Position numbers and translations under genes: made by a program. Positions 35,501 to 42,917 of a DNA stretch of 64,000 nucleotides are shown here, one piece after another. The notes beneath the pieces were generated by a model, which saw only the letters and a program-made list of their open reading frames with translations, ran no database searches and was not told the DNA's origin. Numbering within the stretch: position 1 is the first letter of the stretch; each line of letters starts with the position of its first letter. The DNA is from Zoogloea sp041914405. GTDB taxonomy: Bacteria > Pseudomonadota > Gammaproteobacteria > Burkholderiales > Rhodocyclaceae. Location: positions 186,001-250,000 of the forward strand of contig NZ_JAYSDK010000001.1 of assembly GCF_041914405.1 (NCBI RefSeq), in the 5' to 3' direction.

Positions 35501-35728
35501 GCCATGGCCGCTGGCGACTGGGGCACCCAGGTCCGGCTCGCCCATACCCTTAAAGGCATCGCCCGTACCCTGGGCGCCTACGATCTCGGCGAAGCCGCCG
35601 CAGCCCTGGAGGCCGCTGCGGGCAACAAGGACGGCGGACTCACCGCGGCGCACTTGGCCCAGACGGTGGAGCGGCTCGGACAGGTCACCGAAGGACTGGA
35701 GCGGGTCGAAGAGCTGGTCCCGTTGTAG
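32552..35728 (+). CDS. Hybrid histidine kinase with two receivers and Hpt (BarA-like)
   Basis: 1058 residues, starting at a GTG preceded by GGGAGGAAC. The order is membrane helix (about 10-30), helical periplasmic domain (about 31-190), second helix (about 190-212), HAMP linker (about 215-270), PAS (about 280-395), HisKA with His at about 417 in NMSHEIRTPMNA, HATPase, receiver 1 with Asp in CLVDWRMSG (about 708), receiver 2 with Asp in LILMDVQMP (about 853), and Hpt with His in RLAHTLKGIAR (about 999). A full phosphorelay to an unlinked response regulator is expected. Its gene is convergent with another hybrid kinase. Confidence 0.94.
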   Translation: MFQSLNVKKQLLVVAAVVCALFAGLVIIVWSATQSIIDAAHGMAQGKDVIADVLPPPLYVIEAQLTALQLGQARAAERPPLLGKLSSLKRKYDERNTYWAQQALSPELRDALLATQKRTADAYWRFLFDDYVAALQRDDTAEAAELQRTLLERYEAHRATVDATVKIASAFADQTSNNLYLTATRVRLLVGVLTIGGVLLAGGMMLVSARSILRRLGGEPVAMQQVAHQIAMGDLSVEVDVAYGDEHSLASSILHMKDRLKESITLLEQERRQLRTLINTLPDLVWLKDPQGVFITCNNKFERLLGASESEIIGKTDHDFLPTEQANAFRQHDLYAIERGQPCVNEETVTYQDDGHQEMLETIKTPMYDDSGRLIGVLGIARDVTRSHRLMAELDSARQDALRSNTAKSAFLANMSHEIRTPMNAIIGMADLALATYLSPRQANYIGKIRAASESLLTIINDILDFSKIEAGKLDLERAPFVLEAVFEQLSGIVALRAEEQGIELHYDIDDDSRLLEGDALRLGQILTNLVSNALKFSTGGNVIVAALAGPVEQDEVELHFSVSDEGIGLSEEQAARLFCPFTQADSSTTRRYGGTGLGLTICRQLVELMGGRIWVESTLGAGSTFHFTARFKALGPDRRRGIGDFGQQLAAHAARPVLVIDDNPVAQHIHAHLCRQLGLQVELASSGDEILARLDAAAPPDYLLCLVDWRMSGMDGIETIRRLKAVYGARQMKCPPMLLVTAFSHHKELDAVAGEIDGLLAKPVSARHLYVEIANSLGFPEQGAPVIERRGATTRPWSRFQGLDILVVEDVEINREIIGELLGNVGLAVRFAANGKEALEVVASQRPDLILMDVQMPVMDGFTATRLLRQNPDCQDLPIIALTANTMADEKEACRQAGMNAHVAKPICMDVLFDEIAAQLPPERIAAATLAEDETPAAHYPELPGIDVAVGLTYVGKMKSLCRLLAKFRDTHGKTFEPNFAQAMAAGDWGTQVRLAHTLKGIARTLGAYDLGEAAAALEAAAGNKDGGLTAAHLAQTVERLGQVTEGLERVEELVPL

Positions 35729-35799
35729 CCGACCGCGGCCTCCCTGTTGGGAGACGATTCGTCCGCGGGCCTCACCCCCCGCGCGTTCCGACCGCAGTC

Positions 35800-38067
35800 T
35801 CAGCTCAGCGCAGTCTCCGACAGCCAGCGATTCAACAGCGCGAACAGCAGCTCCGGTGTCACCGGCTTGGCGATGAAATCGTTCATGCCGGCCTCCAGGC
35901 AGCGGGCCTTGTCTTCGGCGAAGGCGTTGGCGGTGAGCGCAAGGATCGGCACCTTCCGCCCACCGGGCAACGCACGGATGCGGCGCGTGGCTTCGAGACC
36001 GTCCATCCCGGGCATCTGCATGTCCATCAGGATCAGGGCATAGTCGGTGGCGGCGGCCATGTCCAGCCCTTGCACGCCGTCCTCGGCGGCATCCACCAGC
36101 AACCCCACATCGCCGAGCAGGCTCAGCATGATCTCCCGATTGACCGGCTCGTCCTCCACCAGCAGGACGCGGCGCCCCTGATGGCGGGCCGCCAGGCACT
36201 CTTCCGCACTCTCCTCGGCGTGCAGCGTGCTGACGGACAAGGCCTGCCCGCCCTTGCGCAGGCGGGCGGTGAACCAGAACGTGCTGCCCTGCCCCGGCAT
36301 GCTGCTGGCGCCGGCCTCACCGCCCATCAGCTGGGCGATCTTGCGGGTGATCGCCAGCCCGAGGCCGGTCCCGCCATACTTGCGCGTCATGCTGTTGTCG
36401 GCCTGCTCGAACAGGTTGAACAGACGCGGCATGGCTTCCGGCGCGATGCCGATGCCGCTGTCCGCAACGACGAAGCGCAGCAGCACGCTATGCGCATCCT
36501 CTTCCAGCGTCTCGATGCGCAGCGTGATGGCGCCGGCCTCGGTGAACTTCACCGCGTTGTTGGCGTAGTTCAGCAAAGCCTGCTGCAGGCGGGTCGCGTC
36601 CCCCAGTAGCGCACAGGCCGGTAGCTGCAGTTGCACGTCGAGGCGCAGATGGCGCTCGTCGACCTGCCCGCGGATCAGGTCCGCCACCCCGTCGACGATG
36701 CGTTCCAGATGGAGCGGCACCTCATCCATGCTGAGCTTGCCCGCTTCGATCTTGCTCAGTTCGAGCACCGCATTGATGATGTGCAGCAGATGAACACCCG
36801 CCGCCTCCAGCTTGCCGAGCTGCTGGGTCTGGCGGACATTCAGGCCGCCGCGGCGCAGCAGGTGCGCCATGCCGATGATCGCATTGAGCGGCGTTCGGAT
36901 CTCGTGGGACATGTTGGCCAGGAAGGCGCTCTTGGCCAGGTTGGCGCCTTCCGCGGCCCGGGTGGCCTGCAGCAGCTCCTCGGTACGGCGGGCCACCGTA
37001 AGCTCCAGATCCTGCCGGTAGCGAGCCTGGCGCCACAGCAGCACCGCCAGCAGTGCCAGGCAGGCCACCGTCGACACCGTCGCGATCAAGGCCGTCCGCC
37101 ACCACTCGGCAAGGAAATCGACCGTCGCCAGCCCCACCGCCACATAGAAGGGATAGGCGCCGACCCGCTTGTACGCGTAGATGCGCTCCTGCCCATCGAG
37201 TGCGGCCTGGAAGCGGATGATCCCTTCCCGGTCACCCTGCTCGATACGCGCGTGCATCGGATTGCCGGAGAGCGCGTGGTTAACGGCCTCTGGCCGCGGC
37301 GGAATGCGCATCACCAGCCGCGCATCATCGCTGCGCCGCCAGGTGACGACCCCATGCAGGCCGAGATCGATGGCGTGCACCAGCGTGGACAGGTAGTCGA
37401 GTTCAAGCGGGGCCATCGCCGCACCGGCAAAACGCCCCTGGGCATCGCGGACCGGCAGCGCGGCGAAGAGCTGCGGCCGGTGGCTGATGCGCCCGACACT
37501 GACCTCGGAGAAGAACAACGGGTGCTCCGGATGCTGCTTCAGCACCTCGAAATAGCTGCGCCCCCGTGCGCTCGGCGGCGTACCCGTGGCGAGACTCTCG
37601 GACAGGTACAGCACGTTGCCGTCCCGGTCTATCAGGCGTAGCCCGCTGATCTCGGGAAAATGCTGGGCCCAGGCGGCGAGCTTGCGGTGCAGGTCCGGCG
37701 CGTAGCGCTCCCGGGCGGAGAGATCGAGGGCCTCGACGGGGACCTCCGCCGCTAGGGCGGCGAGGGTCGTCTCGGTACGCCGCAGGGACACATCCAGGCG
37801 CGCCTCCAGCACCTCGACGAGGTTCCGCGCGTTGGCGGTCGCCAGCCGGGTCTGGCCCTGGTAGCTCTCCGCCAGGAAGAAACCGAGCAGCAACAGCACG
37901 CCAACGGCGAAAACCAGGAAGCCACCGAGGGACTTGCAACAGGACCACCCGGTGGCGGCCCGCGGGCCTCCCGGGCGCGCCACCGCCCCCCCTTCCGGGT
38001 GCTCGTCGGCAGCAGCAGAGGGGGCAGCGCACTTCGGCACTTCGGACGACGGCACAGGGGTCCGCAT
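35800..38067 (-). CDS. Hybrid histidine kinase with periplasmic dCache-like sensor
   Basis: 755 residues. The first membrane helix (about 46-66) is followed by a large periplasmic region (about 70-320) with FPEISGLRLIDRDGNVLYLSES, GRSYFEVLKQHPEHPLFFSEV and YKRVGAYPFYVAVGLA, the pattern of double-Cache ligand sensors. Then come a second helix, HisKA with His at about 388 in NMSHEIRTPLNA, HATPase (DSGIGI, GGTGLGLAIT) and one receiver with Asp in LILMDMQMPGMDG (about 682). There is no Hpt and no partner gene. The N-terminal 35 residues are polar and may precede the true membrane start. Confidence 0.92.
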   Translation of the reverse strand: MRTPVPSSEVPKCAAPSAAADEHPEGGAVARPGGPRAATGWSCCKSLGGFLVFAVGVLLLLGFFLAESYQGQTRLATANARNLVEVLEARLDVSLRRTETTLAALAAEVPVEALDLSARERYAPDLHRKLAAWAQHFPEISGLRLIDRDGNVLYLSESLATGTPPSARGRSYFEVLKQHPEHPLFFSEVSVGRISHRPQLFAALPVRDAQGRFAGAAMAPLELDYLSTLVHAIDLGLHGVVTWRRSDDARLVMRIPPRPEAVNHALSGNPMHARIEQGDREGIIRFQAALDGQERIYAYKRVGAYPFYVAVGLATVDFLAEWWRTALIATVSTVACLALLAVLLWRQARYRQDLELTVARRTEELLQATRAAEGANLAKSAFLANMSHEIRTPLNAIIGMAHLLRRGGLNVRQTQQLGKLEAAGVHLLHIINAVLELSKIEAGKLSMDEVPLHLERIVDGVADLIRGQVDERHLRLDVQLQLPACALLGDATRLQQALLNYANNAVKFTEAGAITLRIETLEEDAHSVLLRFVVADSGIGIAPEAMPRLFNLFEQADNSMTRKYGGTGLGLAITRKIAQLMGGEAGASSMPGQGSTFWFTARLRKGGQALSVSTLHAEESAEECLAARHQGRRVLLVEDEPVNREIMLSLLGDVGLLVDAAEDGVQGLDMAAATDYALILMDMQMPGMDGLEATRRIRALPGGRKVPILALTANAFAEDKARCLEAGMNDFIAKPVTPELLFALLNRWLSETALS

Positions 38068-38312
38068 GGGATCGACGGGGACGGGGAGTCTCGGGATGAC
38101 GTGTCCGAGCGATCATAACGCCCCGGTCAACCCCATGCACGCCGCCACGCCGTGTGTATCCTTTATTTACCCGCCGATATTGCACATCGTGCAAGGGATG
38201 TTCGACGCCGCCGCGCGAGAAAAGACCGGGCACGAAGATATCTGGCCGGCACAGTGGAAGCGGCGCGATAGTGCATGCTAACTTCCGCCCCCCGTTCAAT
38301 CGCTCCACCGTC

Positions 38313-38951
38313 ATGGCTCCGTCCGCCGCCCTGCTGCCGCCCGTCGTCGACCAGCGCCTGCGCGACTTTGCCGGCGGCACACCGCTGCGGGTCCGCCACC
38401 ATGGCGCCGGGGCAGCCGGTAGCGACGTGTATTGCCATGCGGTGGTGCGCGATACCGTGGCGGCGTCGGGCGGGCGCCAGTGTTTCGGCTGGCTGCACAG
38501 CCTGCCAGCCCACGCTGGGCCGCAGCAGGGCGCCCACGGCTTCACCTTCCATTCCGTGTGGCTGGCGCCGGACGGGCAGCTGGTGGACGTGGCGCCCCAC
38601 GCCTTCTCCCGGAACGGCTGGAGCGTCTTCATCCCTGACCGCCGGCGGCGTTACGACTTCGCTCAGGACGTGGGCTACAACGCGCTGGTCATCTACACGA
38701 ACACCCGTGTCAGCGACTACGCGCGCAAGCTCAGCGGCCTGCCGGTGGTGCCCGGCGAGCTGTACTGGACGTCCCACCTCTACCTGTTGCCGGTAGCCAC
38801 CTATGAAGGCCGCTTCCGCCGCGCGTCCCGCTACTTGGCCGAGATCGAGCGTCGCTACGGCCTGCGCAGCGACGGCAAGCGCCTCGTCGGGCTGGCAGGA
38901 CTCAGCCACAGCCAGCGCATCGAACTGGCCTTCAATTACGGCGTGTACTGA
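38313..38951 (+). CDS. Hypothetical protein, 212 residues
   Basis: No family I can name. The best start is the ATG at 38313, but its ribosome site is weak, and open frame extends about 160 bases upstream. Recognisable stretches are ASGGRQCFGWLHSLPAHA, HGFTFHSVWLAPDGQLVDVAP and RRRYDFAQDVGYNALVIY, which read as a soluble mixed-fold domain. No signal peptide is obvious. It is followed within 25 bases by a dispersed palindrome. The upstream region (38068-38312) holds the divergent promoters. Confidence 0.55.
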   Translation: MAPSAALLPPVVDQRLRDFAGGTPLRVRHHGAGAAGSDVYCHAVVRDTVAASGGRQCFGWLHSLPAHAGPQQGAHGFTFHSVWLAPDGQLVDVAPHAFSRNGWSVFIPDRRRRYDFAQDVGYNALVIYTNTRVSDYARKLSGLPVVPGELYWTSHLYLLPVATYEGRFRRASRYLAEIERRYGLRSDGKRLVGLAGLSHSQRIELAFNYGVY

Positions 38952-38974
38952 GGGCCGGCCTCCCGGCACCTTGC

Positions 38975-39004
38975 CTGTGGGGGCGAATTCATTCGCCCCC
39001 ACAG
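38975..39004. repeat. Dispersed GCGAAT palindrome, perfect copy
   Basis: The best copy of the family: 14-bp perfect arms CTGTGGGGGCGAAT and ATTCGCCCCCACAG around two bases (TC). It lies between a rightward gene and a leftward Hsp20 gene, where it could also act as a weak terminator. Confidence 0.92.
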
Positions 39005-39061
39005 AGATTCGGATTGGGCTTGGGCGGAGCCACAAGTGCATGCCCTGCCCCGCCGACAGCC

Positions 39062-39442
39062 TTACACCACCTGTACCTCGATGCGCCGCGGCTGGGCGTG
39101 CTCGGCCTTGGGAATGCGCAGGGTCAGCACGCCATGCTCGAAGCTGGCCTTCACCTTGCCGGCGTCGAGTTCCTTCGACAGCGTGAATTGGCGGCGGTAG
39201 CGCGGCAGGCCGACCTCGGTGTGGGTCAGCTCCATGCCCTCCGGTGCTTCGAGCACCACTTCACCATCGATGGTCAGCACGTCGGCCTCCACGTGCAGGC
39301 TGAGGCGGTCCTTCGGCACGCCGGGCAGGTCGGCATACAGCGTGATGCCACCGGCGTCCTCCAGCACATCGACGGGGGGCAGCAGCGCGGCGTCCTCGTG
39401 GGTCGCGGCGGCGCTCTTGGGGGCTTGGTTGGTGTCGCTCAT
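39062..39442 (-). CDS. Hsp20 family small heat-shock protein
   Basis: 126 residues. A short N-terminal arm leads into PPVDVLEDAGGITLYADLPGVPKDRLSLHVEAD, the alpha-crystallin domain, ending with GVLTLRIPKAE and a basic tail. It would hold unfolding proteins for refolding by DnaK/ClpB. The start is 17 bases after the stop of the second Hsp20 gene at 39460, so the pair is an operon read leftward. Confidence 0.92.
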   Translation of the reverse strand: MSDTNQAPKSAAATHEDAALLPPVDVLEDAGGITLYADLPGVPKDRLSLHVEADVLTIDGEVVLEAPEGMELTHTEVGLPRYRRQFTLSKELDAGKVKASFEHGVLTLRIPKAEHAQPRRIEVQVV

Positions 39443-39459
39443 GGTCGGTCCTCCGGGGC

Positions 39460-39891
39460 TTACTGGATGCTGATGCGGCGCGGCTGGGTTTCTTCACGGC
39501 GCTGCACGCTGACGTGCAGCACGCCGTCGCGGTACTTGGCGACGATGGAATTGGGGTCGATGTCGTCGGGCAGGGACACCACGCGACGGAAACGCCCGGC
39601 AAAGCGCTCGCCGATATGCACGGTGGCCTGCTCGGAGACGGCCGGCGCCTTGCGCTCGCCGGCAATGGTCAGGATGCCCTTCTCCAGTTGCACGTCCAGC
39701 GTGGCCGGGTCGAGACCCGGCGCGAAGGCGTAGATCTCCACGGCATTCGGGGTGCCACCCACGTTGAGGGCAGGATAGCCGCGCTTCTGGCCGCGAATGC
39801 TCGGCCCGGGTTCGACGGTCTGCGGCACCTCCCGCTGCAGCCGCTCGAGTTCGGCGAGCAGATCGCGGGGGAACATGGATCGGTAGTACAT
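39460..39891 (-). CDS. Hsp20 family small heat-shock protein (first of pair)
   Basis: 143 residues from the ATG at 39889-39891, which has AGGAGG nine bases upstream; a longer open frame (to 40002) is not credible. The sequence MYYRSMFPRDLLAELERLQREV is the N-terminal arm; the crystallin domain runs from NAVEIYAFAPGLDPATLDVQLEKG to GVLHVSVQRREE. It differs clearly from its neighbour, so the two are separate class members. A heat-shock sigma promoter could not be verified by eye. Confidence 0.92.
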   Translation of the reverse strand: MYYRSMFPRDLLAELERLQREVPQTVEPGPSIRGQKRGYPALNVGGTPNAVEIYAFAPGLDPATLDVQLEKGILTIAGERKAPAVSEQATVHIGERFAGRFRRVVSLPDDIDPNSIVAKYRDGVLHVSVQRREETQPRRISIQ

Positions 39892-40074
39892 GCGAGCCTC
39901 CTGAAGGTAGGGGAAAGGGCGGCGCCGGGGCGCCCATGCCCCATAGCTGAGTGCGCACCATGGCGATTTCAAGACCTTGAAGTTGACGCCCGCATCCCCC
40001 ATCTTTCGCGCTAGCGCGTGCGAGCCGAGCCGGCCCTCACGTTCCGTGACAGGTCACAGCGACGGGCAGCCAGC

Positions 40075-41226
40075 ATGCGATACGACGACGATCCCCTTCA
40101 CCAGCAGCAGCGCTTCGTCCAGCGCTGGCTCCTCATCACCGCCTGCGTCGGCGCGCTGATGCTGCTATGGCATTTCATGCCGGCGCTGGAATCCGGCTTC
40201 AGCCCCCGGCAAGCCAGCGAGCGCACCGTAACGCCCCGCGGCGACCTGGCCGCCGACGAGAAATCGACCATCGAGCTGTTCGAGCGTGCGCGCAATTCCG
40301 TGGTGTTCATCACCACCTCCCAACTGGTACGCGACAACTGGACCCGCAACGTGATGTCGGTGCCGCGCGGCACGGGTTCGGGCTTCATCTGGGACGACGC
40401 GGGCCACGTGGTGACCAATTTCCACGTCATCCGCGGCGCCTCGCAGGCCACCGTGCGCCTCGCCGACGGGCGCGACTACCAGGCGGCGCTGGTGGGCGCC
40501 AGCCCGGCCCACGACATCGCGGTGCTGCGCATCGGTGTCGGCTTCAAGCGCCCACCGCCGGTGCCGGTGGGCACCAGCGCAGACCTGAAGGTCGGGCAGA
40601 AGGTCTTCGCCATCGGCAATCCCTTCGGCCTGGACTGGACGCTGACCACCGGCATCGTGTCGGCGCTGGACCGCAGCCTGCAGGGCGACGACGAGGGGCC
40701 ATCGATCGAGCACCTGATCCAGACCGACGCGGCAATCAACCCCGGCAACTCCGGTGGCCCGCTGCTCGACTCGGCCGGCCGCCTGATCGGCATCAACACC
40801 GCGATCTACAGCCCGTCCGGCACCTCGGCGGGCATCGGCTTCTCGATCCCAGTGGATACGGTGATGCGGGTGGTGCCGCAGCTGATCCACAGCGGCAAGT
40901 ACCTGCGCCCGGCGCTGGGCGTGGAGCTCGACGAGAGCCTTAACCAGCGCCTCGCCCGCGGGCTGGGCGTCGAAGGGGTGGTGATCCTGCGCGTGCCGCA
41001 TGGCTCCGCGGCCCACCAGGCCGGGCTGCGGGGCATCACGCAGAACCCGGACGGCAGCCTGGTGCCGGGCGACATCATCGTCGCCGTGGAAGGCAAGCCG
41101 GTGGATTCGGTGGCCCGCCTGGCGGCGCGTCTCGACGACTTCAAGGTCGGCGACAGCGTGTCGATCGAGATCCTGCGCGGCCGCAACCGTCAGTCGGTGA
41201 CGGTCACGCTGCAGCCGGGCAGCTGA
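40075..41226 (+). CDS. DegP/DegQ-type serine endoprotease with PDZ domain
   Basis: 383 residues from the ATG at 40075; an upstream ATG at 40018 would add 19 polar residues. A membrane anchor (LLITACVGALMLLWHF) puts the body in the periplasm, more like DegS than DegP. The catalytic triad is His117 in NFHVIRG, Asp147 in AHDIAV and Ser226 in NPGNSGGPLL. One PDZ domain covers about 285-383 (ending LRGRNRQSVTVTLQPGS). It is divergent from the Hsp20 pair, forming a protein-quality-control neighbourhood. Confidence 0.92.
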   Translation: MRYDDDPLHQQQRFVQRWLLITACVGALMLLWHFMPALESGFSPRQASERTVTPRGDLAADEKSTIELFERARNSVVFITTSQLVRDNWTRNVMSVPRGTGSGFIWDDAGHVVTNFHVIRGASQATVRLADGRDYQAALVGASPAHDIAVLRIGVGFKRPPPVPVGTSADLKVGQKVFAIGNPFGLDWTLTTGIVSALDRSLQGDDEGPSIEHLIQTDAAINPGNSGGPLLDSAGRLIGINTAIYSPSGTSAGIGFSIPVDTVMRVVPQLIHSGKYLRPALGVELDESLNQRLARGLGVEGVVILRVPHGSAAHQAGLRGITQNPDGSLVPGDIIVAVEGKPVDSVARLAARLDDFKVGDSVSIEILRGRNRQSVTVTLQPGS

Positions 41227-41235
41227 GCATCCGCG

Positions 41236-41260
41236 AAAAAACGGGGGCCGCAGCCCCCGT
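41236..41260 (-). terminator. Terminator of the nitroreductase gene
   Basis: On the minus strand, ACGGGGGC pairs with GCCCCCGT around CGCA and is followed by a T run (the AAAAAA at 41235-41240 on the plus strand). It sits six bases after the gene's stop codon. Confidence 0.85.
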
Positions 41261-41265
41261 GTCGA

Positions 41266-41919
41266 TTACAGCTCGGTGAACAGCGCCGCGTCGGGCAGGC
41301 GCGACTTGGGCAGCTTGGCGTTGAAGTCGTCCGCGCCGCTGTAGCCGAGGGCCACCAGCACCACGCCGGTGAGGCCGCGCTCGGTGAGGCCGAGGGCCTC
41401 GTCCAGCGCCTTGGCGTCGAAGCCTTCCATCGGACAGGCGTCGATGTCCAGCGCCGCGGCGCCGAGCAGCAGGGTGCCGAGGGCGATGTAGACCTGGCGC
41501 TCGATCCAGCTGCGCTCATCCTGCAGCTCGGTCTGGTGCAGGTTCACGTAGAAGCGCCGGCTCTTGTCCTGGTTGGCCTTGGCCTCGTCGGTGGCGAAAC
41601 GGCCGTCGGCCTGCTCGGCGGCCAGCACCGCCGACAGGTGGGCGTCATCCAGCGTGGTGCGGGCGCACAGCACCACCACGTGGGAGGCCTTGCGGACCTT
41701 CGGCTCGTTGTAGGCGAAGCCGCCCTGGGTGGCCTGCGCGACGCGGGCCTTGGCCTCCGGCGTGGCGGCAATGACGAAATGCCAGGGCTGGGAATTGACC
41801 GACGACGGGGCATTACGCAGCAGCACGCGCAGCTGCTCGACGAGGTTCTCGGGGATCTGGCGCTCGGCGTCGAAGGCCTTGGTGGTGTGGCGAGTCTGGG
41901 TGATGCGGGCGATATCCAT
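41266..41919 (-). CDS. nfsB: Oxygen-insensitive NAD(P)H nitroreductase (NfsB type)
   Basis: 217 residues from the ATG at 41917-41919. RHTTKAFDAERQIPENLVEQLRVLLRNAPSSVNSQPWHFVIA is the FMN-binding start of the NfsB/NfnB family (RxTxKxFD and SxNxQPW signatures), and LTGVVLVALGY with KLPKSRLP is the expected C-terminal part. It reduces nitroaromatics, quinones or flavins with NAD(P)H as an FMN homodimer in the cytosol. It stands alone with its own terminator. Confidence 0.9.
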   Translation of the reverse strand: MDIARITQTRHTTKAFDAERQIPENLVEQLRVLLRNAPSSVNSQPWHFVIAATPEAKARVAQATQGGFAYNEPKVRKASHVVVLCARTTLDDAHLSAVLAAEQADGRFATDEAKANQDKSRRFYVNLHQTELQDERSWIERQVYIALGTLLLGAAALDIDACPMEGFDAKALDEALGLTERGLTGVVLVALGYSGADDFNAKLPKSRLPDAALFTEL

Positions 41920-42182
41920 GAGGGTACGTGTCCTTGCGTTCTCGATTGTGGTGCAGCGCCGCCAGCGCGAGGGAGGGCGCTTGCGACGCGGCCGCATTGT
42001 AGAGGGCCGGACGCCGCGGAAGTTCATGGAAGACACAGGCTGCGTGCGGAAGATCTGGATGCGGTGGTGCTGGGCTGTCATCGCCCTGCAACCTCCGCTG
42101 CGCATGCTGGCGTTGGAGTCTGGAGGCGCGCCCGCCTCGACCGGGCGTGCAATTTCATGTGCCAAGCCGTGACGAGGTGACC

Positions 42183-42422
42183 GTGACGACCAAAGTCTAT
42201 TGCTACCACTGCATGACCTACCACCGCCCTGAATCGATGCAGAAGATCATGACCCGCTGCGGCGAGCGCTGGCGCTGCATCCGCTCCATCGAGGCCGCCC
42301 GCAGCAGTACCGACGAGCGCGATGCCTTCGGCCTACGCCAGTCCGAACTCAACAAGGCGCGCGCCCGGGTGATGCAGGAAAACGCGATGCAGGGCCGCCG
42401 CCTGACCCAGCAGACGCTGTAA
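42183..42422 (+). CDS. Small Cys/His-rich hypothetical protein
   Basis: About 79 residues from the GTG at 42183, preceded by GAGGTGA; another GTG six bases earlier is possible. VYCYHCMTYHRPESM with RCGERWRC could bind zinc. The rest is basic and helical (ALRQSELNKARARVMQENAMQGRRLTQQTL-type tail). Similar small proteins are scattered in betaproteobacteria, but I do not know a function. The Cys and codon pattern support a real gene. Confidence 0.6.
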   Translation: MTTKVYCYHCMTYHRPESMQKIMTRCGERWRCIRSIEAARSSTDERDAFGLRQSELNKARARVMQENAMQGRRLTQQTL

Positions 42423-42853
42423 GCAGGGCGCCTCTCCCCCGGAGGGGGCACGCCCTTCTGCCGGCACCCCTTCCCAGGCAATGCCGGCAGCAATTTCCCC
42501 TACCTCCATCCGGTGACGGGATATTGCCTGCGCGCCAAATGGCGTCATTTCTCCATTCAATTCCACGCACATGGACTGCTGAATAAACATCAGCCGTGCT
42601 GGAATTGAAACAGCCCGTCATTTTCCCGTCCGCCGCTGACGTAAGGGCACCTGGTTTATTTAAACCTTCGATTCGTGCCATTTTCCGTCAATTTCCGGCC
42701 ACACCTTCCACTACGGCACAGCGGCGCTCTGGAAGACCCAGCACTCAATTTCAACATATTGTTTTAAAACCATTAATTTAATAACAAATCAATTAATCTG
42801 GGAACGAATTTCCACTTCAATAGAAATACGAACCAATAAGAACAAGCTGCCAT
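42423..42853. other. AT-rich intergenic region before the receptor operon
   Basis: Nearly 500 bases separate the small protein from the receptor gene, with AT content well above the neighbourhood, notably 42750-42850. No gene is seen. It carries the sigma-54-type promoter described next and may hold activator sites for it. Confidence 0.6.
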
Positions 42854-42870
42854 TGGCATAGGCTTTGCTC
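42853..42870 (+). promoter_or_regulatory. Sigma-54-type promoter of the TonB-receptor operon
   Basis: TTGGCATAGGCTTTGCTC has GG and GC exactly ten bases apart (GG at 42855-42856, GC at 42867-42868) and the TTGCT form of the -12 box, close to the consensus TGGCACG-N4-TTGCW. The predicted transcription start is about 42879, 40 bases before the receptor ATG. Confidence 0.72.
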
Positions 42871-42917
42871 AAGCTGACGCTCTCGAACATTTATTTACAT
42901 TCGGAGCCCCGTCATTC

